Notes under the pieces: generated by a model
The model's database searches: none
What the model was told of the DNA's origin: nothing
What the model saw: the letters and a program-made list of their open reading frames with translations, nothing else
Program-made: the position numbers and the translations under genes
Source of the DNA: Hetaerina americana
Taxonomy: Eukaryota; Arthropoda; Insecta; Odonata; Calopterygidae
Direction: 5' to 3'
Length of the DNA: 64,000 bases
Assembly (NCBI GenBank): GCA_022747635.1
Contig: JAKTNV010000003.1
Span: 46,759,475-46,823,474 of the forward strand
Shown here: positions 23,481 to 38,200 of the stretch, in pieces
Layout: every line of letters starts with the position of its first letter
How positions within the stretch are numbered: position 1 is the first letter of the stretch

Positions 23481-24015
23481 CTTGTACCGAGCCACTCGAC
23501 GGGGGTAAACTAAAATCACGATCTAGCCTGAACGTACGCTCGTAGGCGATTGGTACGTGTTGAAGGTCTGATCCTCCGCCACCGCACTTGGGCGGTGCGA
23601 CGTAGTCACGTTAGGAAAAAATTGTTCCCCATGCTTTTCATCCATACCATGTAGGGGGTTAGCACTTGAACATGATGATAAAATAAGAAAATTGAAAGAG
23701 GAAAATGATTTCGTATTAATAAAATGTAATTGAAAGCTAAACATGGAATGGAAGCAAAAGAGATTTTTCATTTTAATGTCATCTCAGTATGGAGTCATGT
23801 AAATAAATAATAAAAACTCGAACATTGAAGTAATGTTGCATTTAATTTTTCATAATGGAGTCAAGTGGTTCTTGGAAAAATTGTCATGAATTACATTTTG
23901 ACCAGGTTGTTACATTTTTGAACAATCAACAGCTTAATATAATCACTTTTCGTCGAACCTGAGATAGATTCAGATTCTATTTACCAATCACAATTTAACC
24001 ATTATATTCCGCTAT

Positions 24016-24060
24016 ATCCCCATGACAATGGCCAAAAGTATTGACCATTGTCACGGGGAT
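24016..24060. repeat. Short hairpin, 16-bp arms
   Basis: ATCCCCATGACAATGG (24016-24031) and CCATTGTCACGGGGAT (24045-24060) are inverted repeats with one mismatch, separated by 13 nt. No flanking duplication or adjacent gene explains it. Confidence 0.7.
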
Positions 24061-24529
24061 CAAAAAGTTTTACTCTTCAGGAAACGTCGTATTCGTGATC
24101 TTCTAAAATTTTTACTTCCTTTCCCAGCTAAAAATAACCTTTTGAGCACTCACAGATCAAATTCATTGACTTAGGCCCTCAACGCTTTTAAGGAAGCATT
24201 AAAGATAAACATGACTACTTCGGTCCTATACTTTAAAGTACAGATAAAACAATAGCGATGGACAACGTTTGTGAAATATCAACTTCGAGAGATTAAAAAG
24301 CCCACAAAACCTTTAAAAATGTATGAGTCTTTGAAGCATAGAGCATCTTTGAAACGACAGACTGAAGAAATACTCGATGGGAATTTTTTAAATATTAGGA
24401 TAGTCAATTATTTAAAGAAAGAAAAGATTTCCAAAAGATCCGCAGCTTCAAAAAGTCTATCGGTTGTAAAAAATATTTGGAGTGAAATCTTGAAACACGG
24501 GCGCTTATAAAGGCGATCCAGTCAGGCGA

Positions 24530-24860
24530 AGGAGTAGGCACTCTACCGAGGTAAGGAGCAGGTGGATAGGAAGAGAGAGAGAGAAAGGGAAGGGGATTAC
24601 AGTTCGGGAGTTAAGATTTGAGAGGTGAGAGATTGAGGGGAAGGAAAGATGATGGGGGAGGGAGGACTTGAAAGTTATGGTAAGACAGAGAGGGAGGGTT
24701 CAGGGCAGGGGGTGTGAGCTCTGAACGAGAATCTTTGTATAATTGAATTCATCATCCTCTCTCAAGCTGGTAAGGAAGCAAGGGAGGGAGGGAATTGGGG
24801 AGAGGTAAACAGAGTTGAGAGGGGTGAGAGAGACGGGGGGAATATTTTGTTAGTTGGGTC
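24530..24860. other. Purine-rich (GA) block
   Basis: The plus strand is almost entirely G and A for long runs (GAGAGAGAGAAAGGGAAGGG and similar). It is non-coding; similar blocks recur across the window. Confidence 0.6.
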
Positions 24861-27800
24861 ACCGCAGTAACAGTTGGCAGGTTGGATATAGGATGGGCCG
24901 TTGGGAAAAAGGCGATTTAAATGTTTTCAGGGAATGAGTTGAGTGCAGGCCGAATGGAAGGGCAAAGTTTTCGATAGGGGTGTCGCCTGTTTGCCACTAT
25001 GAAACTTCTTGGAAAATTATATGTGATACGAACTCCTTCAGAGTTTACTAAAAGGTTTAATGAAAACGTTTTTATCAAATTCAGGAATCTAATTCCCAAT
25101 ATTATTGAAAAACGAAATTAAATTTAAAAAATTCCTTTAGTTGTTAGTTTAACTATAATGAAAAATGCCAATTCCTTGTGTATATGTGAAAGAAAGTTTT
25201 CATCTTTATCCTTCTTCACATGTGTAATATTAGTAAATTATACTTATCTATTGTTCATAAAGGTTGCAAGGAGACATAAACGAGGCTAAATTAAGTATAT
25301 TTCACGTTTCATACCAATTAATGGGATCACAAACGTATCCAATATCATTAGCGTGTCAATTTGTGAGCGTTGGATCCTTTTACTTTATTACCCGATTAAA
25401 ATTTTCATGTGGCAATTGATTAAATAGTTTCCTTGGAGTTTGATTCATTAAGATGAAGGTAAACGCCAATACATATCGGGTTTTTTAATGATAGTGTCCT
25501 TCATAATACTGGGGTTAATAGAAAACTTTATTGAATTTGCACTTAGTATAATGTAAAATGGCTGATGGTTCCACCCATATCAATTTGCATTTTGTCATTC
25601 TTAACTTTAAAGGAAGTTTAATAAATAAAAGTAATTTTTTTAATGATATCTGAACAGATACTCTTTTCATCGCTCAATAAATTCTGCAAATAATCATATT
25701 CCTTAGTTCTCCGAGCATATTATTTTAATCTTCCACAACTAATTTCAGAAGTAAAAACACTATTTTTTTCTCTCAGTGCCCTGAAGGCTTTTCTTCTGGT
25801 ACTTGTGGATTTTATGCCATCCTCTTGTATGGTATATTGGTTATCTTACTCATTAGTTTTGTCTGTACAATCTGGCGGGGTATAAATTGAGTGATGTTAG
25901 TCTCACCTAAAATTGTTCAAACATTTATAAAATCAGTCAATAATTCATTAAGACACCTCAGACGGGTGTATCCCGCGAAGGTGTGTGACAAGCTTGTACT
26001 ATAGATTTTTACTACTGAATGTAGTATAACTTACCTTTTGATGAGTTGTCACTGTCGGTTTCCAGCTGTTGATTGATTGCTGATTTCTATTAACATTACT
26101 GTTGATTTTAATACACTTATTGTTTTATTGATTATTCAAGCCGTTTTTTCTTCGTGTTGACAACATTGTTTACAAGTATTAGTTTGTCATAGTTGGTGTC
26201 TTTGAAGATCAAATGACATCGCATTACTAATATCGTGTGGTAAATTAGTCCAGGTATTAATTTACTTACTTAATTACTTCAATTAATTGGAATTTTTATT
26301 TGTGCGAAATAGTACGCATCAGTAATAAGGATTATTAAATTGGTCAAAATCTATCAGGATCAAATTATTCTTTCAAATATCTCCCTTTGTCTTCAATTAA
26401 ATCCTCATTCTATTAATTTCAATTCAATTCATACAAAACTTGGCATGATCAAAACACTTTTGATTTGATTTCTTATAAATTAATGAAAAGAAATAACATT
26501 TGAACCTATCAATGATTATTTCGCCATATTAACAGTTTATCTTTACGGAAAGCGACGCTGAAACGATAATTTTAGAACTTTAAGTGACTCATGCGTTTAT
26601 ATTATATTCAAATTTGACTCAAACGTTTTATTTCTAAGGAGAGGCGCGGTAAGGAAAGGTGTAAGGTCGTTGGAAGGGTCGTTTCTGTTGAAATTTAAAT
26701 GAAAATGCATTTTATTTCTTTGAACAATGTCCATATTATATAATCCCACATACACGCATTGCGTTTTGTGAATCATTTTTATGTATGCATTCATGTATTT
26801 TTGTAGTATTATCATAATCATTATCATAATTATTATTAATATTATTTACATGGTACAATCATTGTTGTACACAATTACACGCACACCCCTGAAAAAAATG
26901 GAACACACACCTTTGCAGTGGGGCAAAAAAAGAGATCCAATATAATACTCTCTCAGTTATGTCTATTTTTCTCTGGTCTCTCCACTCAAAAAAGAGCCTC
27001 ACCCAATAAGTCATACGCAGCGACCGCCCCTATTCCCTGCCAAATCCAGCGCCGAAATCCCAAATGTGACCACAGAACGAAGCACTCTGCTGGCCCTACA
27101 CAAAATGGCGTCAACTGACTCGTCGCACGAGGCAATGGGAAGGTAATGGGGGCAGCCGGAGTAATGCTCTAATAATTTTATTAGGGTGGTCGATCACAGA
27201 GAAAAAAAATCTCCTTCCACCTCTTATCACACAATAAAAGAGCAATAATCGACCATAGTATTCACCACATACATCATTATCTTCCAAGCCTTTCCGTTTT
27301 CTTTCGTATTGTATACATGCCTTATAACGAACTTCATGGATTATGAATATTTCATATATATTCACTCAACGTCTCATAAAAACGACTTCACAAGACCTTC
27401 GAAAAACTGTGGAGCACATTTTCTATCGTTCTTTACCAATTGACCACGAAGCAAACAAATCAATTTTTTCTCTCTCTTTGCAACTCTACCACGATTTCTT
27501 TTCGAAAACCCCCATTTCGGAAAGAAAACAAATGTTACACATTAGTCTACGGTTATTGCTTTCTTTTATTGCAAGAAGCCTTGTTTATTTACGATTATTT
27601 GTTGTATGTTTCTCGGCTGATTTTTTTTAATCGAGTTAAAATAGATTGGGCAGATTTTTTTTCCTACTTCATGTCATTTTCCAGCTATAAATTGTTCTTC
27701 TGAGACGTGAAAAAATAATAACCAATGGACGAAAATCACGTAATTTGACTAATTTTTTGGGAAAAAGGTGTGGCAAGATTAGTGACACTCCTTTTCTCAT

Positions 27801-30800
27801 AGATATTTTTTTCTAAAAACCCATCACCCAAATCAGAGAAAAAGGAAACTAAAAATTTATGGAAATTTGAAGATTTAGGATCATCCGCTTGCCTTGCTGT
27901 TGAAAAATTTACAATTAAAATAGATACAGAGATTTGGAGAGAAACTTTCAAATTTTTTCACGTTTTGAGAAGTGTTAGAGATTGCAAGGGAAAAAAGAAT
28001 TTTACTCTATGCAATATTTTGTTTAAAAGGTTTAAACTGATTACTTTCTTCATTATAGGAAAATTCGGGAAGGGATTGCCTTATATCCCTTGATTCTAAT
28101 TGTTCTTTTTGACTATAATATTAAATATTGTTCTTTACACACTCCCAGTTTCCTACTTTCTCTTTCATACAACTAGTCGTTAACGCTCTCATTCTCTCCT
28201 TTCATATCAAATTTGCAGTCTATTTCGATTCTCTCCCTGTATGTCGCGGGATTTACTCTTTTCTGGACTATTGGGGTGAAAAGGGAGGAAAGAGAAATCT
28301 AGTTTGAGGAGGTAGAGGGAAAATAGGATTCAGTCTAAGGCAAGGAAATTTCTTTTTCAAATTCTTAAGGGAAATGGAAGATAAAGGATGAGGTATTTCT
28401 TTTAATAATAGGATATATTCCCGAATAAAAAATAACAACGAAAAAATAACTTTAAAATCACATTATTTGTACCGATTAAATTAAATTTTAAGAGATAGAT
28501 TACAGGAGCTCAGTACTTTTACGTACACATCAGTCCATATTTAAATTTATGCTCAGATTAACAATCCGCCTTTTATGCGAATTATAATATTTTGGATTGC
28601 TATTTTAATTTAAAACAATCCAAGTTGGTGAATGACTAAATTGCCATGGACAAAAATTAAATGAGACATTTACAATCAACATAAATTGAAAGAAAATGTA
28701 TACATACATTAACAATGTAGATTTAATATTTATGTGTATTTAACTGTCGGTGTCTCAATGAAAAAATTGTATGCGAACAAGGTTTCTTTGGAAATTTAAA
28801 AAATAGTTTTACTTCACATATGGCCACCGAATGTGATGATTGAGGTGATTTTTTTATTCATGTTCACATTTTAAAAACATAATTATTTTGGAGACTCTAG
28901 TCCTTTTTTTCTGTTTCAATCAAGTGTCTCCGTTGAATTACTTTTTCAATCATTTATGCTTCAAAGCTTTTCGTGCTCCATATTGTCAAAAATCACATTT
29001 TTAATGATAAGTAAAAATATTCAAGGGGTTTTGTATAAGACTTTGGACGAAACATGAGTAAAAAATTTAATCATTAGGTTTCCTTGGCGAAGATGAATCT
29101 AGGACACCGTCAAAACCTTGTAGGTACAAAAACGATTAAAATAAAGTTCTTTTAAGGACGTTCTCCGTGAAAAGTCATGGGTTCAGCACTAAATCTACTC
29201 GACTTTACGGCAAGACCATAACGTTTAATGCTCCTGCACCTTTTCTCTAGACGCGTTTCTTCGAACTAACACCAAATGTCTTATACTTTAATTTAACTAA
29301 GCAACAGTCTCGGTCTTCACAGAAGTGGCGTTTCGAGCTCTGTCATATTACAACAAGAAAAAATAACAATAATTAATAACATGTACAAACAAGTGACATT
29401 ACAATTGTAATGCTTTAGTTGATTTGGCATGAACAAGATCACTCATTCAGGAGGAAATAATAATAGCTATATCTTAATGGGCTACGAGAAAATTACTCAA
29501 GGGATTATGTGTTTGGAAATAATTAAGAAAACGGATCAACAATATTAAATACAAAATAGGTGTTTTTACAAGAAAGCTAATAATTTGCTATTTCATCGAC
29601 ATTCCTTCTTTCCAAACCATTGGGTTTGAAATTTCATCAGAGGTTATTTTAATTATTTGGAATATGATTCCTAACTAAAAACATTTACTATCGCAAAATG
29701 GATGAAATAATATTGAGAAGTTGATGTAAACCTAGCGTTCTACGATCTGCCTAAGGTGTCTGTTGCCGCACCTTGCAATGAACCACAGTGCATTTTCTCT
29801 CAGCCTTCACCAACACCTCTCTACACAAAAAAGGTTTGAGGCAATGAAACATTTTTTGAAGGGTGTGGCATACTCACAGGAAAACTCATTGTTAAATAAT
29901 GAAGGTTGGAAAAGGTTTGAAGTATTTCAAAATTAATGCTATGATTTCCCTAAAATTGAACAGAGGAAAGAAATGCTAATATTTAATTTTTAGAAAAGAT
30001 TTAGGTGGTACGTTATAAGTTATTGCCTAGGTTCGAATTTTGTATTAAAATCACATTAAGTTGAGGGTTTTTTTTAAATAAATATTTAAACCTTTTACTC
30101 GGTTGGCTAATTCAAAAGTATTTACCCGTAAGGAAATCCTTCAGGTAAGTTAGATGAGCACCACAATGAAATTTTAAACATCTGCCTCAGATTAAACTGA
30201 AGCCGGAGCAGATGAGAATGCAGAACAGAACTTCACGAAAGGGTAGGAGGAAGTGAAAGAGTGTCAGGAATTTGGATTTTGAGGAAAGAATAGTATGTAC
30301 TCCGTGAACTTATTTCTTCGGGTGCCTATTTCAAGCTTCGTCAACTTTCCCAAAAAAAAGCCATGAGATTGTGTGCGGAAAATATAAAAAAACCAAAATA
30401 GAGGTTTAAAACAAATTCAGATCACCATGAAACATTAATCACATGGTAAAGTTGACTGATTATTTTTCATCAGACGAAGAATATAATAAGACGAAAAATT
30501 CACAAATCGAAATAAAGTAGAAATAAAAGCAACAAATTCAAAGACAGAAGTTTCCTTCGAAAATTTCTTTTATGGCCAAAATGGGAGCAAACAAGGAATT
30601 ATTTTAAAGTATTAAAATCAGTTAACATCTCTTCCACAAAACACCTTTAGGAGTCCGTCCTGGACTTCACTGTAAATCTAATTAGAACAGAGAATACATT
30701 TTCAGCTTCGAACGTGTCAAAAACACTATAGAGCCTGATATTCATAAACCTAAACCACACACGAGCTGAATGGTGTACTTATTGAATGATATGTGAATAT

Positions 30801-33177
30801 TTTTTAATATAGCGTAGTAATTCACCTTACATACTACACAATGGCTGCCGGTGCATATAATTTTATTTTCATCAAAAAGATTGCTTTTCCTTATCATATA
30901 AAATATAGTGAGCTGATTGAAATGGGTTAACTGATAATTAATTGGAGTTTATTAGAAAGGTGGTGAGAATATAAGGACAAAGTAAATATCATACAAAGGG
31001 ACTGGTTATGGGGTTAGGCCTGTTAAAAAGGGTGGAAAAAGGAAATGGCCGATTTAAAAAATGTGTGGCCATCCTGATACCACCACGTGAGCAACGTCTC
31101 TCCAACCCATTTTGGAGTTTTGCAAGCTTATTCAGACAAAGCAAACTCGACATTCCTAACGCAGCCATTGATTCGAAAATACAAAGCAAATGGGTCAAAA
31201 TATTTCGATTCTTTTTCTAGATGATCCACATTTTTTCCACAATACATATTTATGAAAAAGCTCGTGTACAATAATTATGTCTTCTACATCATTTGAAAGT
31301 TTTTACGGCTGTTGTAGTCTGATTATGTTGACAGAGTAACTTTCTTAACTGAATAAGACAAGAACGAAACTACTTTTTGACACCTCTAGAAATACATACA
31401 TATATTTGCAATAGTAATTGACTCTGTTACTTCCATTATTTTTTTTTGAGGGGGCACAATATTGCATGATCTCTGTTGTATACAAAGAAACCTTGAATGC
31501 TTGCGTATTAGGTAGCATTCACCACTATCATTACGACTTTTTAAGGCTCCATGCTATTTTTAGCCTTCATCATTAATCCGAAGGAAACTGAAGAAATAAA
31601 AATTCGAAGCACAGAGAACTACATAGAGAAGTCCATTATAAAGAAACGGGGATACCCAATTCTGTCAGTATTTGTGATGAGGGGCAAAACAAAAAATTAG
31701 GCTTCATATAAATATATCTTATAATAAGGTGGGGTGAAGTAGAAAATAGACATAGAAGATAAAAGAAAATCATAAGTGCACACTGATATATATATACTGG
31801 CTTTGCCCTATTTTATTTACGCGCAACTGTTTGGGTCCCTTGAACGCTTAGAAGAGTATGGGAGAAAATTTTATCAAGACAAGTCACCGTAAAAAAAACT
31901 GCACTGAGAAACGTCTGCTCATTTCTCTCTCTCTCATCCTCACGACTACTAGAATTAGGCGTCAGGTAATTGAAAAACGTTGCTTACTTTGATTGAGGAA
32001 GATTACAGGAATCTGAATCTTAACTGCAATACAATATTACTTCTCTCTCTCTCTTTCTCTCGACTATTCGCAACCCGCTCGTTATAACTTCAGCCAAAGA
32101 TGTTCATTTAGTTTTGCGAAAAATATCGTACTCGCTCGAGTCCGTGCGCACGGCAACCTATTTAACTGTTAGCCTGTTTATGATATTTTCTCTTTTTTTC
32201 CGTAACAAAAGCTAAAAATCAAGGGTTAGGGGTGGGCACTGAACGTAGAATATATTTTTATGAACACATATGATTAAATGTGGTAAAGCGGTAGTAGTAT
32301 CGCTCAAATCACAGTATGCAAATATTTTTCTTTTTCATCTGTTTAACATCATTTAAATTAGCCTGTAAATAGCTTCCCTAACTTTTTCTTTTAGAGTTTT
32401 CTGGTTAATATATCATACAATGTTTTTGCTGTTGGGTCATTCTACTGTTGGTTTTCTTCACTCAAACCAACTGGTTCATTATTGAATTTCTTTCCACATC
32501 CTCGATATGTCGACACCGGGTCGATCAGGGGTCCTTAGAAAAGTTTTGCTTTCCATTATTTTTAATATCATTTCCTAGCCAATCTAAAGTAGGGTTAAAA
32601 GGGGACAGCAAATTGTGTGAAAAAATAGAATGCTTGAACGGAAAATGCGAGAAAAAAATAAGTTTTTCGAGAGGTTGTCTTGGGGAAAGGTGTGGTTCTG
32701 GTGCTAAGGTTAATTTCATTCGTCTGCTAAAAGGGTGCTATCATAAAGAGGTCATTCATTCACTACAGCAATGTATATATATATATTTATATTATAATGT
32801 ATGTACACATATGTATCACAACGTCATCAATAATGGTATCTCTTGCTTTCTGTTCTTTTTCCTACCCCTTTGGAAAATTTTCCCCACCTCCGGTACGGCA
32901 GTGTACTCCCATTCTCAATTTAAAAAATCCTTCCCTGTCCATTTGTATATATATATAACATGTAATATATGCACACAATGATATACAGGCCACGAAAAGG
33001 CTTGTTGTATCGGATTAGGTACACTCGGACGCTCCTCATATTGAATTGCAGAGGAGGAGCGGAAGAAAAAGGCCTTGATGATAATTTTTTAAAACACAAA
33101 CAATTTTTACAAACATTACCATCAACGATTACTCATATAGGCATATTTATCATATTAAAAAAGACACGCACACACGC

Positions 33178-33196
33178 ATTATTATTATTATTATCA
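33178..33196. repeat. (ATT)n microsatellite
   Basis: About six ATT units preceding CAGGCC. Confidence 0.75.
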
Positions 33197-35182
33197 GGCC
33201 AAGGGTGAACAGGAATAATATGCAGTGTAAATATTTGTAAGTATTTTTCACATTAATATTCCTCACCTTGTTGTATTAGTGAACATGTAATGATTTATTT
33301 TTAGTTTTGCTTTTCATGTAATGCGAAATAGAGGGTTTCCAGATGTCCCCTTTTATGTCTTTTGCTATGAAAAAGCGAGGAAGCTGCTGGGTGAGGGTCT
33401 CCAGTTTTAAATAAAAAACATTTTTACAGCGCATACGCTAAATTAATGAACTTAAAAAAATTAGCTCATAAGTTACTCTGCACACTGAGATCCTCGCATG
33501 ATAGCCAACATTTTTCAAAGCAAAATTAGTAACAGGAAATGGTGTGGATAATAGGAAGCAAACTTAAACATGAAATAGTCCTTAAAAAATTTGTATCAAG
33601 TAATTAGCAACCATCGACTTCCTCTTCCTCGGGACAAATATTTTTACTCCCTCACTCTATGGTCTCGCAAATCACACATTTCACTTTCCATCATACTGTT
33701 AAGATCTTTCGGTTCCGGGTGGAGATATATTCAAATAATTTAATTTAGTAAAAGACAATACACATAATCATCACCTCTCTTGTGTTATTGCTTCTCCCGA
33801 CTCCAAGGTATCCCTTTCTTAAAAGCAGCGGAATATCCACATCCACTCCTGCCAAGGGCAAAGATTCAATATTTTCGACCTACGAATGATTGAAACTTTT
33901 TGCCAAGTGAATGGATTCCATGCACCGAGATGGTTTCAGCGCGAGCGTATTTTCTCGTCTTCTAGCCAGATATTTCAAACCCTTCTCATCTTCGTCACTT
34001 GGAGGGCAAAAGCCTCGGTGTTCTTGTTTTTATCAAAATTAACCTTGCTCACACCCAGGTTAGAAAGCCTTTTTTGTTTAACATGAAAACTTACAACTAA
34101 GTCCACTATTACGATGCATGTATTACAACGCACATAAAAAAACACAAGCATACATTGCTTCATCTGTCACAAGTTGTTTTGGTATTATTACTTCCTTTCA
34201 TAACAAAGAGGTAACGGTTTCTAACCATTGTTTTACAGATAATAACATACATTTTACAGAATACCATATTGTAAACAGTACATCAACCACAGTAACACTT
34301 TTTAGATTAAACAGGATATATTTAACACAATACTTTCAAGTTGTTTTATCTCTTCAATTTTATATACTGCATGCCTACGAAGGAAGACATGCCCATTCTT
34401 GGACAACTTATATATTCAATCATATGTTTGCGAAAAGGTGTGTCCACATGTGTTCATCGTGTTCTTAAAGACATATATCATTAAATAGCATATGCAATAG
34501 TTCAACCGTGTCCTTCTGTGTAATAAGTGTTTTGTGTGTGCCTGTGTTATGTTTAATTTTAAGTCTGTTGTTCACATTTATATTTACAAATATTTTTGGA
34601 GCCAAACGCTGATCGCTTCTCATTATTTTTGACAACCAACCCTCAATTCCATCCGATGCACTTTTCCCCCTCATTTACACTCAGTTTTTCAGTACTCTTT
34701 GTGATTTATTCTTAGGAAAAACTGTAACTGTTTTCATTATCCATTCCCTGGATTAGAAAATTTTAAGACTATATCTGGAATATTACCTTGCCTGTGTATA
34801 AAATACTCATGAAAAGACATCGATCCCACTGAGTGTGCAGTGAAAAAGGATATTATTGAGTATCCAACAAAACGCTTATAGCAATTGCGGCTTTCAGCGT
34901 GAACCCTTAATTTCTCAAAATTTGTACGCTCAGAATACACAGTTGCCATTATATATTTTATTTAGATATATGATTTCCATAACACAGAGGTGCAAACAGT
35001 TGACCGTGAATTTGTATGCATTTATGTGTTAGTGTGATTGTGTAGAGATGTAACAGTTGAGTGATCGTACATCATCAATGCATTCATCAATTAATCACGA
35101 ATGAAGTACTTTTATAAATCGGAGTGTCAAATAAATATCCCTTTCAACATTCCTGTTTTCTTTTTCATTTCAAAGTGCGCCA

Positions 35183-35284
35183 ATATATATATATATATTT
35201 ATTTATATCTTTATATTTTATTATATGCGTTCACAAATGTACTGTGTCACATAAGTATATATATATATATATATTTTTTTTTTT
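35183..35284. repeat. Pair of TA microsatellites
   Basis: TA runs at 35183-35198 and 35256-35274, the second followed by a T run, around a TTTATTTATATC spacer. Confidence 0.8.
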
Positions 35285-38200
35285 AGAAGATAACATTTAC
35301 ACACTGAAAAAAGTGTTTTCTAAAAGTGAGCAGAAGTCCGAACACGAATCATTTTTTCCCAAAATTCTGCAAAGATCTCCTTTCAACACTACCTCCACCC
35401 CTAAACGAATCTACTTCAGTCCCTTGGAATAGGTCAATACCCATATTACACATGTCCTCTCCATATGCACCTCTCGTTCCAATATTATAGGAAAATTTAT
35501 AAGTTACAGATTAAGAATCCATTTTATTTACAGGCATTATGCAATTTTTAAATTAACGATTTAATGTACAGCTCAGTTAAAAAACTTCGCATCCATAGTT
35601 TTTTTGTATTTAACGGTCACGACCAGCTAGCCGCCTAATTTAAATATATCAGAAGCTCGAGTGTTTTTATAAGATCTCCACACTAATACAGAGGCCCATG
35701 ACAATCACAAAAATAGTATTTTTTAAATAATTAAGTGGATGCTCATGGAGTTTCTTTTCATATCAAATTGGTGTAGCTTTGAGGAGGATATAATATCAAT
35801 ATATCCCACTAATTTCACTTTCAAACTATCATCTTACGAAGGGAGAGGATGATCTACAGAGCCGAAGCATTCCGTAGAGTCCAAGTTATTGCTTTAAATG
35901 TTCAGTCAATACTTACTAGAGATTACATAAAATTTTCATGTTTTTTGTATTGATGGATATATATACATGAATGTTCATGAATTCTAGTCAATGATAAAAG
36001 CAAAGCCAAAAACAAACGGCAAACATTAATTTGATGCAAACTAATTTTATATGAAGAACCAGAAGACGAAAGCGATCAACGTTCGGCTCTTAATTCACAC
36101 ACGAGCAAAATGCTAGATTTTCTTCGACATTTCATGGCCCAACCACAGTATTGATAATTATCATTTTTACATATCTCAAAAGAAACAATTAATACAGGAT
36201 TCACCTCATTTCTCAACAATTTCATGGTATCAAAATACAGGTTTAATTAAAATTACTTGTGATATTTATAGTGTATTGCTCTTTGCCTTGCCTAATGGTA
36301 AAAATATGCCTACCACAGAGAAAAGGAGTAAAAAAATTGAAACACATCAATAAAAAGAGCTATTATTCACACATATTTACGCGTAGAAATCGCCTCTGAT
36401 TTGAGTCTGTTTTTATTCTTAAAGCACTCTTCAGGGCCGTGTTCAACACCATATCTCGCGAGGTGACAGACAACATGCCAGTCTTTTTTTTTACATCAGA
36501 GGAAGTCACGTGGTCAAAAAACTTTAGCAGTCATGATAGCAATAATTTAAAAAATATATATGTAAACCAACAGAACGTAATACAAATTTTCATAAACTTG
36601 TCCTTAACTATTATCTCTCTTCCGCTATTTCATTTAGGAAACTCAAACGTTTCCAAGTCCCTGATTTGCAAAATACTCATCACGAATAAGACTTTTGACA
36701 AATATTGCTTGCAGTCATTATCTATCATTTTTATTCACACTATTAGTTACTAATTTGAGGGAATCAAAGATGTCTATTTAAATTAATCCATCTTACACAA
36801 AATCACTCCCCTTTGAAAAAGTAAGCAAATTAGGCGACGAGATTTCCGCGAGAAAGAGAGAGAAAAAATAAACAATATGAAAAGGTTAACCACTCTTAAT
36901 TGGAGACCAAAATGTCCCTCAGTATAAACGGTTGCCTAATGTCAATAAAAATACATAAAAACAAAATATACAGTTTACAATAGGACACTTGCTTTTTGTG
37001 TATACATATATTTATATGTATATATAGATATATTCACTTTTTCACTACCGACAAAGTACTTGCCATTTTTCACTAATGATCGATCTCTTCGATTTTAGCC
37101 TTTAGTCTTTTTTTCTTATTAAATTGAGAGGAAACTCTCCCAAAACAAACAAGCGTCTCAAAGCTTATTTCTATTACTCTTTCCACATCAAATTGAATAT
37201 TTTCCTTATTTCCACTGAGATCTTTAATCCAGCAATCTTCCTTGAAATCTTTTGAAGCAATTGAGAATACAAACTCTGTAGAAAAGAACTAGACAATATT
37301 TAACAATAAGGTATGATCATAATTTGGTATTCATTTTTCAATAGGAGCCCGTAACCTGCACGTTTCTCCAATGAATTGGACAAAAGATAAAACGATACAC
37401 ACAGTAAAAGATAAAAGAAAATGATCATCTTTCTAAAAGCTCCAGTACCCATTAAAATATCTTAACGATACTAAAGGGAAGTTGGATGTGGATCGGACTG
37501 ACAACAAAAAATTAGAGAAAATTAAGAACAGCATTTCAAGCAACGACCACCATACACACACATGTATTCTCTCCCCCTACCGTTTCTTTGAATGTTTTCC
37601 AGTGTTTAGGCTGCATTACATACAGTTAAAAGCGCCGGAGACTTGTCAATAAAAAATAAACGATTTTATCGATCAAAAAAAGAATAAAAACGAAGTAAAA
37701 TTCATCAAATATCGAATTGGATCCCGGTGGATCCATTTGAAGAAAACATAGTGAGCGGGAGGTGAGGATGAGGAGAGAAGACGGAAAATTCCGAGGTATT
37801 CGTATGCATGTTTAGGGAGGTCAATAAAAAACGACCAGCTCACAGCTGTAGGAATCAGGTGACAAGTTAGCGAAAAGCTAAATATACTCTCGAGTTTCCA
37901 GGCTTAATTGCGCTAACAACTACATAATATGATTGAGTGAGGGAGCAAGAGGGTTTTTTTCCTAATATGATGAGAAATAAGGTGGAGTTTAAAAAAAAAG
38001 AAGTCCATGCTTCGTGATCATGGATCGCACTATGAAATGAAAATAAAATACCAGTGAAATACATCTACCTCGGCTACGATCGAGCCAAAAATATTCAGGC
38101 AATGTTTTTATGCTTCGCTGTGCAGTAAAACAATGCCCTTAGCTATTAAAACACGGAGTATGTTTCCTTACAGCACAACACATTGTGAAGCCGTGACGTG

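Larger units (their letters stand above)
23500..32400. other. No gene recognised
   Basis: AT-rich DNA. It contains a hairpin (24016-24060), a purine-rich block (24530-24860), two short CT runs at 31923-31937 and 32042-32060, and a GC-richer patch at 26970-27150. Open frames are short and unmatched. Part of it could belong to a very long Rbp6 3' UTR or to intergenic DNA; the sequence does not say which. Confidence 0.45.

Noticed and set aside
22941..23508. 168-codon plus-strand frame over the mariner remnant
   Set aside because: Shadow of the minus-strand transposase, where the family motifs are found.
32448..32981. 177-codon plus-strand frame
   Set aside because: Contains translated TA repeats, has no recognisable domain and sits in AT-rich DNA; length alone is not enough.
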